From positions 931,177,503-931,241,502 of the forward strand of contig CM048744.1 of assembly GCA_026315105.1 (NCBI GenBank): a stretch of DNA of 64,000 bases, read 5' to 3'. A model generated the notes under the pieces. It did no database searches and was not told the origin of the DNA. It saw nothing but the letters and a program-made list of their open reading frames with translations. Shown here in pieces: positions 32,368 through 43,700 of the stretch (positions within the stretch are counted from its first letter, which is position 1; each line of letters opens with the position of its first letter). The position numbers and the translations under genes are program-made. This DNA is from Locusta migratoria (lineage: Eukaryota > Arthropoda > Insecta > Orthoptera > Acrididae).

Positions 32368-33226
32368 AAAACTCGCTCCGTCGCTCAGAAGCTGTACTCC
32401 CTGCTATCAGCCTCTGTGCGCTCGGCAGTACGCAGTGCCTACGATCTCAAACAATTCTGCCAAGTCAGGACCACTTCAGTGAGCGTAGACAAGTACGCAC
32501 GAGTACTGAAGGTCTAAATGACTCCAGAAGTTGAGTATATCGCAACTAATGTTTCGGTGCACTGGTATTGGCTGGCTGACCTTATTCAAACCGAAAACAA
32601 AAACAATCAGCTCAAGTATAAATCTCAGAGTGTACCCTGAAACTTATACAAGTTCACTCGTCCAAGTATCGGCTCGATAAGCAAAATCTCCAAGTCCGCA
32701 CTGGGAGGACTGGACGCCAACAGATGCGTCTGTACTCCAGCACTACGATACACGACGTCCCCTTCCATCACCGCGTCTCTGCGCAAGACCCCTCCCCCCC
32801 CCCCCCCCCCCGAGAAACGCCTTTTTTACGTAAGGCCAATCAGCGTCGAGTTCTCGAACTCCAGACAGTAAAATCTCACATGACAACCGCTGATTTCGAA
32901 AAGCTGGCGCTTTGAACATCAGCCAATCAAAGACGGCATCCCTTCCACATACACACTTTTGGCGCAATTCTCACTAAACGGCTCTAACGGTCGTCCGTGG
33001 GAGCGGTTGCCTAGCCTCCCGCAACATTCCGTCGCTTTCCCTTTCGGACCCTCGGCCACAGCCGTGTGCCCTGCTATCTTCTTCTAAATAGCGCAGACGA
33101 TGCTCCTTCACAGTTTGGAACACAAGGCTACATTTTTACTACCTACTGCCCTGCCAGTGTGCCACCCAAGGCACAAATATATTCAGACGGGAAACCTCCG
33201 TAAGGGCCCGGTCCTACGCTCAGGGG
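31620..33226. other. No gene seen; poly-A and poly-C tracts
   Basis: Non-coding. Poly-A at 32330-32364 and a C homopolymer at about 32791-32811 are the only obvious features. The 31870-32060 part is very AT-rich. No domain could be read. Confidence 0.45.
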
Positions 33227-33237
33227 TGCGGGGAGGG

Positions 33238-33444
33238 GCCGGCCGCGGTGGCCGAGGTGACTGAGGCGCTCCAGTCACGGTCTGCCCGGCCACTACGGTC
33301 GGGGGTTCGAATCCCCCCTCGGGCATGGATATTTGTGCCGTCCTAGTTCGTAAGTAGTTCATAAGTAGTTTGTAAGTTTAGGGACTGTTAACCCCGTAGT
33401 TAAGTCCCATAGACTATACAAACATTTTTTTTTTTTTTTTTTTT
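33238..33444 (+). mobile_element. SINE family A with T-rich 3' end and 11-bp target duplication
   Basis: Head GCCGGCCGCGGTGGCCGAGG, box B GGGTTCGAATCCC, tail GGGACTGTTAACCCCGTAGTTAAGTCCC, then ACAAACA followed by about 20 T. The duplicated TGCGGGGAGGG is at 33227-33237 and 33445-33455. Confidence 0.94.
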
Positions 33445-33583
33445 TGCGGGGAGGGAAGGTTCCGTAAGATGTCCCACGATGGCGCTGCGGTCAGAAGCAG
33501 TCCTTCAAACTGGCCAGAGCAGGTGGCAGGTAGCGGCTATCCCCACCACCACCTCCCCTCAAACGCCGAACACAGCCATGAGC

Positions 33584-35020
33584 TTCGTTCGAGTGGCGCT
33601 GCTGACGGTCAGGAACAGTTTGAGGCGTTCGAGTGACACTTCTGTGACTTGCTGACGATATCTGACTGGCCAATCTGGTGTTCGAGTGGCGGAGCTGATA
33701 GTTGGCGACCGAAAGTTTAAGTCAGCGGATTTTCGTCAAACTGTTTTCTGACTAACTCCAAAGCCTTTAACAAGCCTCGGCCAAAAGACAAGCCTGCACA
33801 TTTACGAAGAGGTTTGTGTTCCAAGTCTTCCATTTTCTCTTGATTGAGGCTGAGTTTGTATATTAGACAGGCATTTTTTCAACTTATGTGGCCTTCTAAT
33901 ACAGTACGTCCCCTTTTTATTACACCCATACATACTATAAATGAAAGGTGTGGAAATTTTCATAACACGAATTTAAAGATGAATGCGTATGTTTTTACAG
34001 TTTGGGTTGTGATATATTCGCCTGAAAATGAAGTAAAAATAGTCCTACTGAGATTTTCTGTGCCATCTGTAAATGAAGTGATTGACACATAAGAATAATA
34101 TAGTTCACAACAGGCATTAGCAGTGATAGATTTTTATAATCGACATATGTGCCACTATAGCGTCTCACAATTACTGTTCCGTGTTTCTCCTTGTGGTTAT
34201 ATATTATAGAAATCTATTAGTGTCAATGTGGGCGTTTCTACACTAAATGTGTAACTTCTGGGAAAATCATGTACGATGATAATTCTTGCAAAACACCTGC
34301 AAATTTTTGTATGTTTCATTTTTTAAATTTTATTGTAACTCATAATAATGGGACAAAATGCATATGAAGTTGTATGTTACCAAATATTCCTTTCACACAC
34401 AACTATCCTAATTTACCTCATTTTTGTATGAGGTTTTGTCATGTTAAATTGGCTACATTATTTATAAATGGAGAGACATGTTTACGTATATTTTGCGTTT
34501 TGTCGAAGTTTATGATCAGAATTTAATCCACAATGTATTTCTAATGGCGGAATGCACACTGTCCGTCGCCGGTCCGCCACCTCACGTCAACGTGAGCTTT
34601 CTCAAGAAGAATGTTTTGATGGAATGGTCGTCTGGTAACATCGCGACTCGCAAGTTAACCTAGTTTCGTCACACGAATTTTATACTCGACAGATACACGG
34701 TTTGCAGGCAAATGTGTCTTGTTAATCTTTATTATTATACTTTGGTTTAACGGTAAATTGCAAATGTTCCATGACGACTTAAATAGTTTTCTCAATTGAG
34801 AAATGCATAACATATCGCCAGTCATAACTTCACTTTCAACATTGGTAGAGAGAAAAGATGCCAACTAGCGCTATGGGTGGCCAATATGCGAAACAGGTGA
34901 AATAAGCGTTCGAGTTGGCTTCGGAGTTGGCAACTGTCAAAAAGCGCGCATGCGCAGTAGAGGCCTTCCAAATCGTCAGCAACTGTCAGGAACTATCAAC
35001 TTTTGGGCCACTCGAACGAA
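33584..35020. mobile_element. TIR element of unknown superfamily
   Basis: A perfect 14-bp inverted repeat TTCGTTCGAGTGGC occurs at 33584-33597 and, as its complement, at 35007-35020. The GTTCGAGTG word is iterated inside the left end (33587, 33627, 33680) and a related one lies inside the right end (34908). Both ends also share CTGACGAT and GATAGTT words. The 1.4-kb AT-rich interior has no recognisable transposase. Flanks do not show a clean target duplication. Probably a non-autonomous DNA transposon. Confidence 0.5.
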
Positions 35021-35639
35021 CCTATGGCCTCGTGGCAGGCGGCACGAGCTCTCCCCTCCACGCTACCCTCTGACGTGCGAGAGGCACCCTGCCAGGGAAC
35101 CGCCTGACACCTGCTAGCATCTTGCGGAACTATGAGGGGAGCGTAGGACAGTGGTTTAGAGGGGGCTGTTCCTCCGTATATGTTACTCTGTGGCAGGGCG
35201 CAGGTAGGAAGGAATTCGCCCCCTCAGGGCCAAGTCAGCTCAGCATCTCACCTTAGCAAAAATCTTCCCTGCATGGTATTCCCGACAGCAATAGAAAATT
35301 GTATGTACAGGACTCATTAAGACAATAGGTCAATAATAAACATCGATAATAAAGATGAGAGATGGACTGCTATCTCTCAACGTATCGCTAAATTTCCAAA
35401 TATCTACACAAAAAATAAAAAAAAAATAAAAAAATGGAGATGACTGTCCTAAACTTTTTCCACGCCCTTGGTATAAAATATTGCGACATGACCCCAAGGG
35501 GGGATACAATGCGTTCCCAAATGAGAATATTGTGTTCAAGTGGGTGCAGTTTGAGTGGAAAAATTAGAGTAGTTTATTTGATTTTATTACACTGAAATTA
35601 ATAAAATACGCAAAGCTTTCTTAATCATCATATACATAA
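35021..35639. other. No gene seen
   Basis: Non-coding flank; no repeat or domain recognised. Confidence 0.4.
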
Positions 35640-35990
35640 GCTATGGTTTTTACACTTGTGAAGAATGATAATAAAAAACAATTTTTCTATCAGACATAAG
35701 TGGATGTTACATTTTATACAATAAAATTTAGTTTTGCCTTTTCAACCCGCTTTCTTGCACCTTTCAAATGATGTTTTGTCACTGACTACTGCAAGATGCC
35801 CAACGTTGTTCAAACTAATATCTGTATCTGGACGAGCTTCCGCATTGACTTGTTTTGAAGTACCTGGAGATGGAATTGCACTCTCACTAGCGGGACGCCT
35901 CCTTCTCCTGGCAGCTGACTTATCTGTTTTTGTCAGTACTCTGGTCACACTTGCCCTGAACTGAAGGAAATTAAGGGTCTTATTTTTAGG
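35640..35990 (-). pseudogene. piggyBac transposase C-terminal fragment
   Basis: The minus frame from 35948 has a basic stretch (SAARRRRRPASES), then NNVGHLAVVSDKTSFERCKKAG. After one stop comes KGKTKFYCIKCNIHLCLIEK. A GH.PV....RC..C..GKT...C..C..HLCL pattern is the cysteine-rich tail of piggyBac transposases. No TTAA-flanked inverted repeat was found nearby, so the rest of the element is lost. Confidence 0.55.
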
Positions 35991-36229
35991 AACACCTACT
36001 TCTGACGCGTTTTTCTTCTACTCAGTCCATGCATTTCCACATACAACATTCTAAGCGTTTACTTTCGCGATTTGATGAATTAACTGCTATTAGAAAGTTC
36101 ATCTTGTCGACCCCTCACGTTTGTTAATTGTAATCTTGAATAACTTCTAGTCAGTCTATTTCAACATACACCATCTGAGCACATCAAAATAATCTGTACA
36201 CCTCACTGAAAATGACTTACAAGTTCGTG

Positions 36230-36830
36230 GCCTCCTCCATCGATAATACTGGAATGGAATTCAATATGATGTTGGCCCACTCTGAGCCTTGATGACAGCT
36301 TCCACTCTCACAGGCATACGTTCAGTCAGGTACTGGAAGTTTTCTTTGAGAATGCCAGCCCATTTTTCACGGAGTGCTGTCCTGAGGAGAGGCATCGATG
36401 TAGGTCAGTGATGCCTGGCACGAAGTCGACATTCCAAAACATCCCAAACGTGTACTATAGGATTCAAGTCAGGACTCTGTGCAGGCCAGTCCATTACTGG
36501 GCTGTTACTGTCGTGGAACCACTCCGCCGCGGGCCGTACATTATGAACAGGTGCTCCATCGCGTTGAAAGATACAATCGCTATCCCCAAATTGCTCTTCA
36601 ACCGTGGGAAGCAAGAAGGTGCTTAAAACATCAATATAGCTCTATGCTGTGATAGAACCACGCCAAAAAAAAATAAAAAATAAAAAATAAAAAAAAATTG
36701 TACAGTTGGCACTACAGACGTCGGCAGATGATGTTCACCTGGCATACGTGAGACGACGTTTGGCATTGACCTGCGTGATGTGGTGCTTATGGGCAGTCGC
36801 TTGACCATGAAATGTAAGTTTTCTCACCTC
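36230..36830 (-). pseudogene. Tc1-like transposase relic
   Basis: The minus frame at 36614-36405 reads TVEEQFGDSDCIFQRDGAPV (second catalytic Asp), then AAEWFHDSNSPVMDWPAQSP and DLNPIVHVWDVLECRLR (third catalytic position, normally IE, here IV). It continues through LREKWAGILKENFQYLTERM and RVEAVIKAQ to about 36265. An A-rich expansion at 36664-36699 interrupts the upstream part. The lost glutamate and frameshifts make it inactive. Inverted repeats were not found. Confidence 0.8.
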
Positions 36831-36839
36831 CCACCTAAC

Positions 36840-37210
36840 TGTCACAGTACTTGGACTGGATCCTGATGCAGTTTGGATTTCCTGTGTCATGGTCTGGATA
36901 GATGTCTGCCTATTACATTATACCATTCCGTCTTCAATTGTCGGCGGTCTCCGTCAGTCAACAGACGAAGTCGGCCTGTGTGTTTTTGTGTTGTATGTGT
37001 CCCTTCATGTTTCTACTTCACTATCACATCAGAAACAGTGCACCTAGGGACTGAAAAAAATACTGACACGTCATAATATTGAGAGCTAAAGTTTTGCAGA
37101 GCACAACAACATACTGACAAAAAACAGCAACAAAGTGTGCCTACTCATCCACGTAACAGAGAATAAGAGAAAGAAAGAGAGGGAACGAGATCACAACAAA
37201 GAAATAATAC
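36840..37210. other. No gene seen
   Basis: Non-coding 5' flank of the Gypsy element, with an AGAAAGAGAGGGA-rich purine patch near 37165. Confidence 0.45.
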
Positions 37211-37755
37211 TGCCGCGAGTCTTCCGACAGAATGCGTGGTGCAAGGACGGTGGTTCAAATCCACCTCCGGCCATCCAGATTTAGGTTTTCCGTGATTTCC
37301 ATAAATCACTCCAGGCAAATGCCGGGATGGTTCCTTTCAAAGGGCATGGCCGATTTCCTTCCCTATCCTTACTCAAAACTCCGAGCGTTAGCTCCGTCTC
37401 TGATGACCAAGCTGTCGACGGGAAGTTAAACCTAAGCTTCCTTTCGCGTGATGCAGTCGTTAGCATCGCAGATCACTGTGCTTGTGATCCCCAGTTCAAA
37501 TCCCGCCACGGGCAGAAATAAATTTGTTTCCTTGTATTCATTTATTCTAGAATCTTTTTAATTTTTCTTATGTTTGATGTACTTGTGAGTTCCAGAAAAT
37601 TCTTTCTATGTATTAATAGTGGAGCACTCTAAGCAGGAGGCAGTCTGTACTGAGTGTACGCTTGTGTTGGCAATAAACGTGTTCTAAGTGTAAAGTGTTG
37701 TGATCTATTAACGACCAGCCTTCGAATTCCGGACCTTGCAGTTTGCAACGTGACA
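37211..37755 (+). repeat. 5' LTR of Gypsy element (with nested SINE)
   Basis: Starts TGCCGCGAGTC and ends GCAACGTGACA. Without the SINE it is about 345 bp, against 337 bp for the 3' LTR. It keeps GAGCACTC, a weakened TATA (TATTAATAG, about 37611) and AATAAA (37672). The tRNA-like segment (TGCAGTCGTTAGCATCG.., box B CAGTTCAAATCCC) is at 37446-37512, directly after the SINE. A primer-binding site could not be assigned from the following TTTCTGGTCGAGGC. Confidence 0.9.
37244..37445 (+). mobile_element. SINE family C nested in the 5' LTR
   Basis: Box B GGTTCAAATCC, then GATTTAGGTTTTCCGTGATT, GGCAAATGCCGGGATGGTTC, CTTCCCTATCC and tail CTCCGTCTCTGATGACCAAG..GTCGACGGGAAGTTAAACC. It is flanked by GCGTG(G/A)TGCA (37234-37243 and 37446-37455). 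The insertion lies inside the LTR's own box A region. The head is truncated on its 5' side. Confidence 0.9.
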
Positions 37756-37879
37756 CTTTCTGGTCGAGGCATCAAGTAGATCCTGCAATACACCTGCATC
37801 ATCGTGGCTCCGATTAGGCAGCGTAAGAGCCGTCGCTTGCACGTACAAGAAATGGAATACTGACTACCTCCATCTGAAG

Positions 37880-39090
37880 ATCCGTGTCATCAAAAGAACC
37901 ATGGATGCCAAAACAGCGGTAAGCCAGCTGCACATCAGACACCCATCGGTGTTCTCGGGAGATGCTGGACGGGATCCAAATAAATGCCTGAAAGGATTCG
38001 ACCGAATCACCAAGTATGATTGGTGAAATCACATTATGTGCTTGGCAAAAATATATTTCTATCTGGACGGGATGGCCCAGCAGTTGTTTGAAAATATCGA
38101 GGACAAGCTCGATAGCTGGGAAAATTCCAGACAGAACTCAAGAAGACGTTTGGAGACCTCCAGCGGCAAGTCCGTTTATCAGAAGAGCAACTGAAGAACA
38201 TGACCCAGTGGCATGGTGAGTCAACATAGTCGTATATACAGAGTGTTTTGGCCCTATGTCACGTAGTTGACCCAGATATGACGGAGGCCGATAAAGTTTC
38301 ACACCTGATGAAGGGCATTGCGAAAGACGTGTATCAAACTCTTCTGTTAAAAGACGTTTCGACGACACAAGAGTTTAACCAATGGAGCCACAAAATTGAA
38401 GAGGTCCAACATAGGAGGGTTGGACAAAAGAAGTACGACAGACTCCCGAATGTTGTCCCTATGGCCGTTGTGGAAGACCAGCATGACTATACTTCTCTCA
38501 TACAACATATTGTGAGAGAAGAATTACAACAGCTTATGACAGCTGGGACTGTTGGACTAAGCGAGCACCAGATTATGGCCATGGATGTCAGTACTGTATG
38601 TCATGAGGGAGCTGACGCTGCTGAGGAAGAAGTATTTCATACACTAGCGCCTTCAACCCCGCCAGTCGCACCCGACATGAAGAATGGCCTCGCCCTACAA
38701 TGACTTACGCCACTGCAGCCAAACAGCAGCTTATGAACTGACCGACGTGGCCACAATCAACTCCTCCAGCAACTATGACGCCTTGCAGGAGGACAGATAT
38801 CTGGAGGACAGAACACAACACGCCATTGAATTTCACTGTGGGCTTCCTGGACACGTCGTACGATACTGTAGGGAGAGAAGACGAGTATTTAACAATTATT
38901 ATGACGCAAGACGTCAACCACCGGAGCAGTCCTTTCAACGGCAGTCAACTGCAGATGATTACTGTCGACCTATGGGACGAAGCCCGTCGCCGTATCATGG
39001 ACGTGGTCGCTCTCCCAAACGCCGCCGCCGTTCACTGTCGCCATACAGAGGTACCAGCCACTCGCCTAGCCGCTGTGTTCAGGAAAACTA
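37880..39090 (+). pseudogene. Gypsy gag with CCHC-like knuckle
   Basis: Translation over three frames gives SVFSGDAGRDPNKCLKGFDR (about 37945-38005), YFYLDGMAQQLFENIEDKL (about 38055-38110), VDPDMTEADKVSHLMKGIAK, VQHRRVGQKKYDRLPNVVP, and FHCGLPGHVVRYC (about 38830-38870, a CX2C..H..C knuckle whose first Cys is lost), followed by an Arg/Ser-rich tail (RSPSPYHGRGRSPKRRRRSL). This is the standard capsid-nucleocapsid layout of insect Gypsy gag. At least six breaks. Confidence 0.85.
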
Positions 39091-39154
39091 GGCGAGACGA
39101 CCATGTACGGTGGTGTGGTCGCCAGAGATGAAAATCCTCCATGGACGACAGTCG

Positions 39155-39460
39155 CTAAGATGTCGGGAAATCTCATTGATCTCATCATCGATGGCCAACC
39201 AGTTCGGGCACTAGTCGATTCAGGAGCTTCCTTCTCTGTATTGTCGAAAACTAAAGAAGATAATGTTCTGTGATACAAGAGTAACTGTGCTGAAGGTCGG
39301 AAATGGAAAATACGCCCGGCCAGCAGTAACATGTGTCGCAAGAATGACTATCACCAACAGGACACAGCCTTTTAAATTTGGCATTTTAAAAGAATGTAGC
39401 CATAACGCCATCCTCGGAGGGGACTTCCATCAGGCATCCCAGGCTATCATTGACTGTTGA
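39155..39460 (+). pseudogene. Gypsy aspartic protease
   Basis: LIIDGQPVRALVDSGASFSV (39175-39240) holds the active-site DSGA. After a stop another frame continues TVLKVGNGKYARPAVTCVAR and ends HNAILGGDFHQASQAI, the ILG.DFL flap region. It would process Gag-Pol. The stop near 39270 disables it. Confidence 0.85.
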
Positions 39461-39611
39461 AGATCTGAGCTACAAATTGAGAAAGCCGTGTCGATGAGTA
39501 CACGTAACATGTACTTCTCTGGGAGGTTGTTAGCTGTTGAGAATCTTGAGATTCCTCCGTAAACAATGAGAAGACTTCCAGTCAGAACCGAGATGATCAG
39601 TTGGACGTGAA

Positions 39612-40790
39612 GTGCCTGTCGATCGCAAAAAGCTAATCAGTATAACAAAGGAAACCTACATACCAGCGGCTATCTTAAGCATTACAGGTGGTCGAGGAGA
39701 ACTTTGGATCACTAATTTTCAAGAGCAATCGCAACTCATTCCTAAGGGAATGTGTATTGGAACAGCCGAACCAGTCCAAGACGCTGAGCTTAATGTCACT
39801 GATGAAGTCTCATGGTCTGCTGTTACTGCCGACAACACACTAGAGGAAACTACTATGGCATTGCATATAGGGCCTGGTCTGATGGAGGACAACGTCAGCA
39901 GATGTTAACCATACAACACCAGTTTTCAGGCGTATTCCAGGCTAGGCAGGAGAAAAGCTAGATGAAACGGCCCATGATAAAACATCGTATTAATGCTGGG
40001 GATCATCCACCGATTAGCCAGCGTTCATACAGTGTCACCAGCTGAAAGACGGATGATTCGGGAAGAAGTTGAGAAGATATTGCATGATGACATTGTTCAA
40101 CCTTCAGAGAGTTTCTGTTGGTCTCCGATGGTCCTCATGAAGAAGAAGGATTGCACATGGCGTTTATGTGTCGACTATTGGTGGATGAACACAATCGCAA
40201 AGAAAGATGTCTACCCATTACCACGCATTAGACTGTTTGAAAGGAGCTACATACTTCTCAACCATGGACATGCAGGCAGGTTACTGGCAAATTGAGGATG
40301 ACGAAGCTGACTGGGAGAGGACTGCTTTTATTACACATGACGGCCTGTATGAATTCAAGGTCATGCCCTTTGGTCTATGTAATGCCCCGGTCACGTTCGA
40401 ACGCATGATGGACAACGTGTTTCGACATCTTAAATGGACGACATGTCATTGTTATCTAGATGACATTGTCGTTTTCTCAAGGACGTTTGTGTAATATCTA
40501 AGCCGCCTGTCAACTGTGTTGAAGTGTTATCATACAGTAGGACTCTGCCGCAACCTAAAGAAGTGCCTCTTCGTTGCCAAAGAGATAAAAATTCTTTGGC
40601 ACCTAGTGAACGGAGATGGTGTGCTTTCTGATCCAGATAAAGTAAGGGCAGTTACAGAATTTTCAACTCCTCAGCACATCCATTGCTTGGGCTGTGCTCA
40701 TACTACCGCGTTTCATAAAAGGGTTTTGTAACAAGGCACGTCCATTGCGAGAACTTCTGCAGGGAGACGCCAAGTTTTACTGGGATGAGA
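39612..40790 (+). pseudogene. Gypsy reverse transcriptase
   Basis: The linker reads ISITKETYIPAAIL..GGRGELWITNF. RT blocks from 39993: EEVEKILHDDIVQPSESFC, WSPMVLMKKKDCTWRLCVDY, ATYFSTMDMQAGYWQIE (catalytic Asp, about 40250-40300), FKVMPFGLCNAPVTFERMMD and CHCYLDDIVVFSRTF (YLDD, 40446-40490). A stop follows, then LKKCLFVAKEIKILWHLVNG, DGVLSDPDKVRAVTEF. It reaches QVLLG at the RTE insertion. Stops and frameshifts at about 40210, 40494 and 40730. Confidence 0.92.
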
Positions 40791-40793
40791 TGA

Positions 40794-43700
40794 TATTATT
40801 ATTATTATTATGGTCTTCAGTCCGGAGACTGGTTTGATGCAGCTCTCCATAATACCCTATCCTGAGCAAGCCTTTTCATCTCCTCATAAGAACGGCAACC
40901 CACATCCACTTGAATCTGCTTACTATACGCGTCTCTTGGTCTCCCTCTGCGATTTTTACCCCACACACTTCCCTCCAATGCTAAATTTACGATTCCCCGA
41001 TGTCTAAGAATGTGTCCTACCAAGCGATCCCTTCTTTTAGTCAGGGTATGCCAAAAATTCCTTTTCTCACCAATTCTGTCCAGTACCTCTTCATTAGTTA
41101 TGCGATCTACCCACCTAATCTTCAGCATTCTTCTGTAGCACCACATTTCAAAAGCCTCTATTCTTTTCCTGTCCGCATTGCTTATCGTCCATGTTTCACT
41201 CCCGTACAAGGCAACACTCCACACAAATGCCTTCAGAAAAGACTTCCTTACCCTTAAATTAATATTCGATGTTAACAAATTTCTCTTCTTGAAAAATGCT
41301 TTTCTTCCCATTGCCATTCTGCATTTTATATCCTCTGTACTGCGACCATCGCATGTTATTTTACTACCCAAGTAACAAAACTCATCTACCACCTTCATTG
41401 TTTCGTTACCTAATCTAATTCCTTCAGCATCGCCTGACTTTCTAAGACCGCATTCCATTATTTTTGTTTTGCTCTTGTTAATGTTCATTTTATACGCTCT
41501 CTTCAACACGCTGTCCATTCCATTCAACTGCTCTTCCAGGTCCTTTGCTGTCTCTGACAGAATTACAATGTCGTCAGCAAATCGCAATGTTTTTATTTCT
41601 TCCCCCTGAACTTTAATTCCTATTCCAAATTTTTCCTTGCTTTCCTTCATCGCCTGCTCTATGTACAAATTGAATAGCATCGGAGAAAGGCTACAGCCCT
41701 GTCTTACTCCCTTCCCAACGGATGCTTCCCTTTCATGCCCTTCGAGTCTAATAACTGCGGTCTGGCTTTTGTACAAGTTGTAAATAACTCTCCTTTCCCT
41801 GTATTTTACCCCTGCTGACTTCAGAATTTGAAATAGTGTATTCCAGTCAACATTGTCAAACGCTTTCTCCAAATCTACAAAAGCTAAAAATGTAGGTTTG
41901 CCTTTCCTTAATCTATCTTCTAAGATAAGACGTAAAGTGAGTATTGCCTCCCGGGTTCCTACGTTCCTCCTGAATCCAAACTGATCTTCCCCGAGGTCAG
42001 CTTCTACCAGTTTTTCCATTCTCCTGTGGATAATTCGTGTTAAAATTTTGCAACCATGACTTATCAAACTGATGGTTCTGTAATTTTCACACCTGTCTGC
42101 GCCTGATTTCTTTGGAATGGGGATTATTACATTTTTCTTAAAGTCTGAGGGCATTTCGCCTGTCTCATACATCCTACTCACCAGTTCAAATAGTCTTGTC
42201 ATGGCTGGCTCTCCCAGAGACTTTAGTAGTTCTGAGGGTATGTCATCTACTCCTGGGGCCTTGTTCCGACCTAGGTCTTTCAAGGCTCTGTCAAATTCAT
42301 CTCTCAGTATAGTATCTCCTATTTCATCTTGATCTACTTCCTCTTCCCTTCCTACAACATCGTCTCTAAGTTCATTTCCTTTGTAGAGTTGTTCTATGTA
42401 TTCTTTCCACCTTTCAGCTTTCCCTTCTTTGCTGAGAACTGGTTTCCCATCTGAGTTCTTGATATTCGTAGAATTGCTTTTCTTGTCCCCAAATGTTTCT
42501 TTTATTTTCCTGTAGGCGGTATCTACTTTTCCCCTTCTTATACATTCTTCTACAGATTTGCATTTGGCTTCTAGCCACTCCTGCTTAGCCATTTTGCACT
42601 TCCTGTCAATCTTATTTCTTAGTCGTCTGTACTCCATTTTGCCTGTTTCATTTACTGCATTTTTATATTTTCTCCTTTCATCAATTAAATTTAGTATTTC
42701 CTGTGATATCCAAGGATTTTTTGTAGGTCTTGCCTTTCTACCTATTTTGTCCTCTGCTGCCTTCACTATTTCATCTCTCAATGCTACCCATTCCTCTTCT
42801 ACTGTTTTATTTCTCCCTGTTTCTGTCAATTGTTGCCTAAATCTCCCTCTGAAATTCTCCAGAACTTCACTTTCCTTCAATTTATCTAAGTCCCATCTCC
42901 TTATTTTCCTACCTTTCTGCAGTTTTTTCAGCTTCAGCCTACAGTTCATGACTAACAAGTTATGGTCAGAGTCTATATCTGCCCCTGGGTATGTCCTGCA
43001 GTTTATAACCTGGTTCCGGTACCTATGTCTTACCATTATAAAATCTATCTGATACCTTCCGGTGTCTCCTGGTCTCTTCCACGTATACAACCTTCTTTTG
43101 TGATTCTTAAACCACGTGTTGGTTACGATTAAATCATGTTCCGTGCAAAATTCTACCAGGCGACTTCCTCTTTCATTCCTCCTGCCCAGTCCATATTCAC
43201 CTATTATTTTTCCTTCTCTTCCTTTTCCTACTACCGAATTCCAGTCTCCCATCACAATTAAGTTTTCCTCTCCCTTAATTGTCTGAATAATTTCCTTTAA
43301 TTCCTCATACATTTCTTCAATCTCCTCATCATCGGCAGAGCTAGTAGGCATATAAACCTGTACTACTGTTGTCGGTGTTGGCTTTGTATCTATCTTGACA
43401 ATGATAATGCGATCACTGTGCTGCTCATAGTAGTTTACCCGCATTCCTATTTTCTTATTCATTATCAGTCCTACTCCTGTGATACCCCCAACTGATTTTG
43501 TATTTATAATCCTGTACTCACCTGACCAGAAATCCTGTTCATCCTGCCACCGAACTTCACTAATCCCCACTATATCTAACTTCAACCTATCCATTTCCCG
43601 TTTTAAATTTTCTAATTTTCCTACCCGATTAAGGGATCTAACATTCCACGCTCCGATCCGTAGAATGCCAGTATTGTCTTTCCTGATGATCACATCCTCC

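Noticed and set aside
42558..43052. 164-residue plus frame
   Set aside because: Antisense shadow of the intact RTE ORF.
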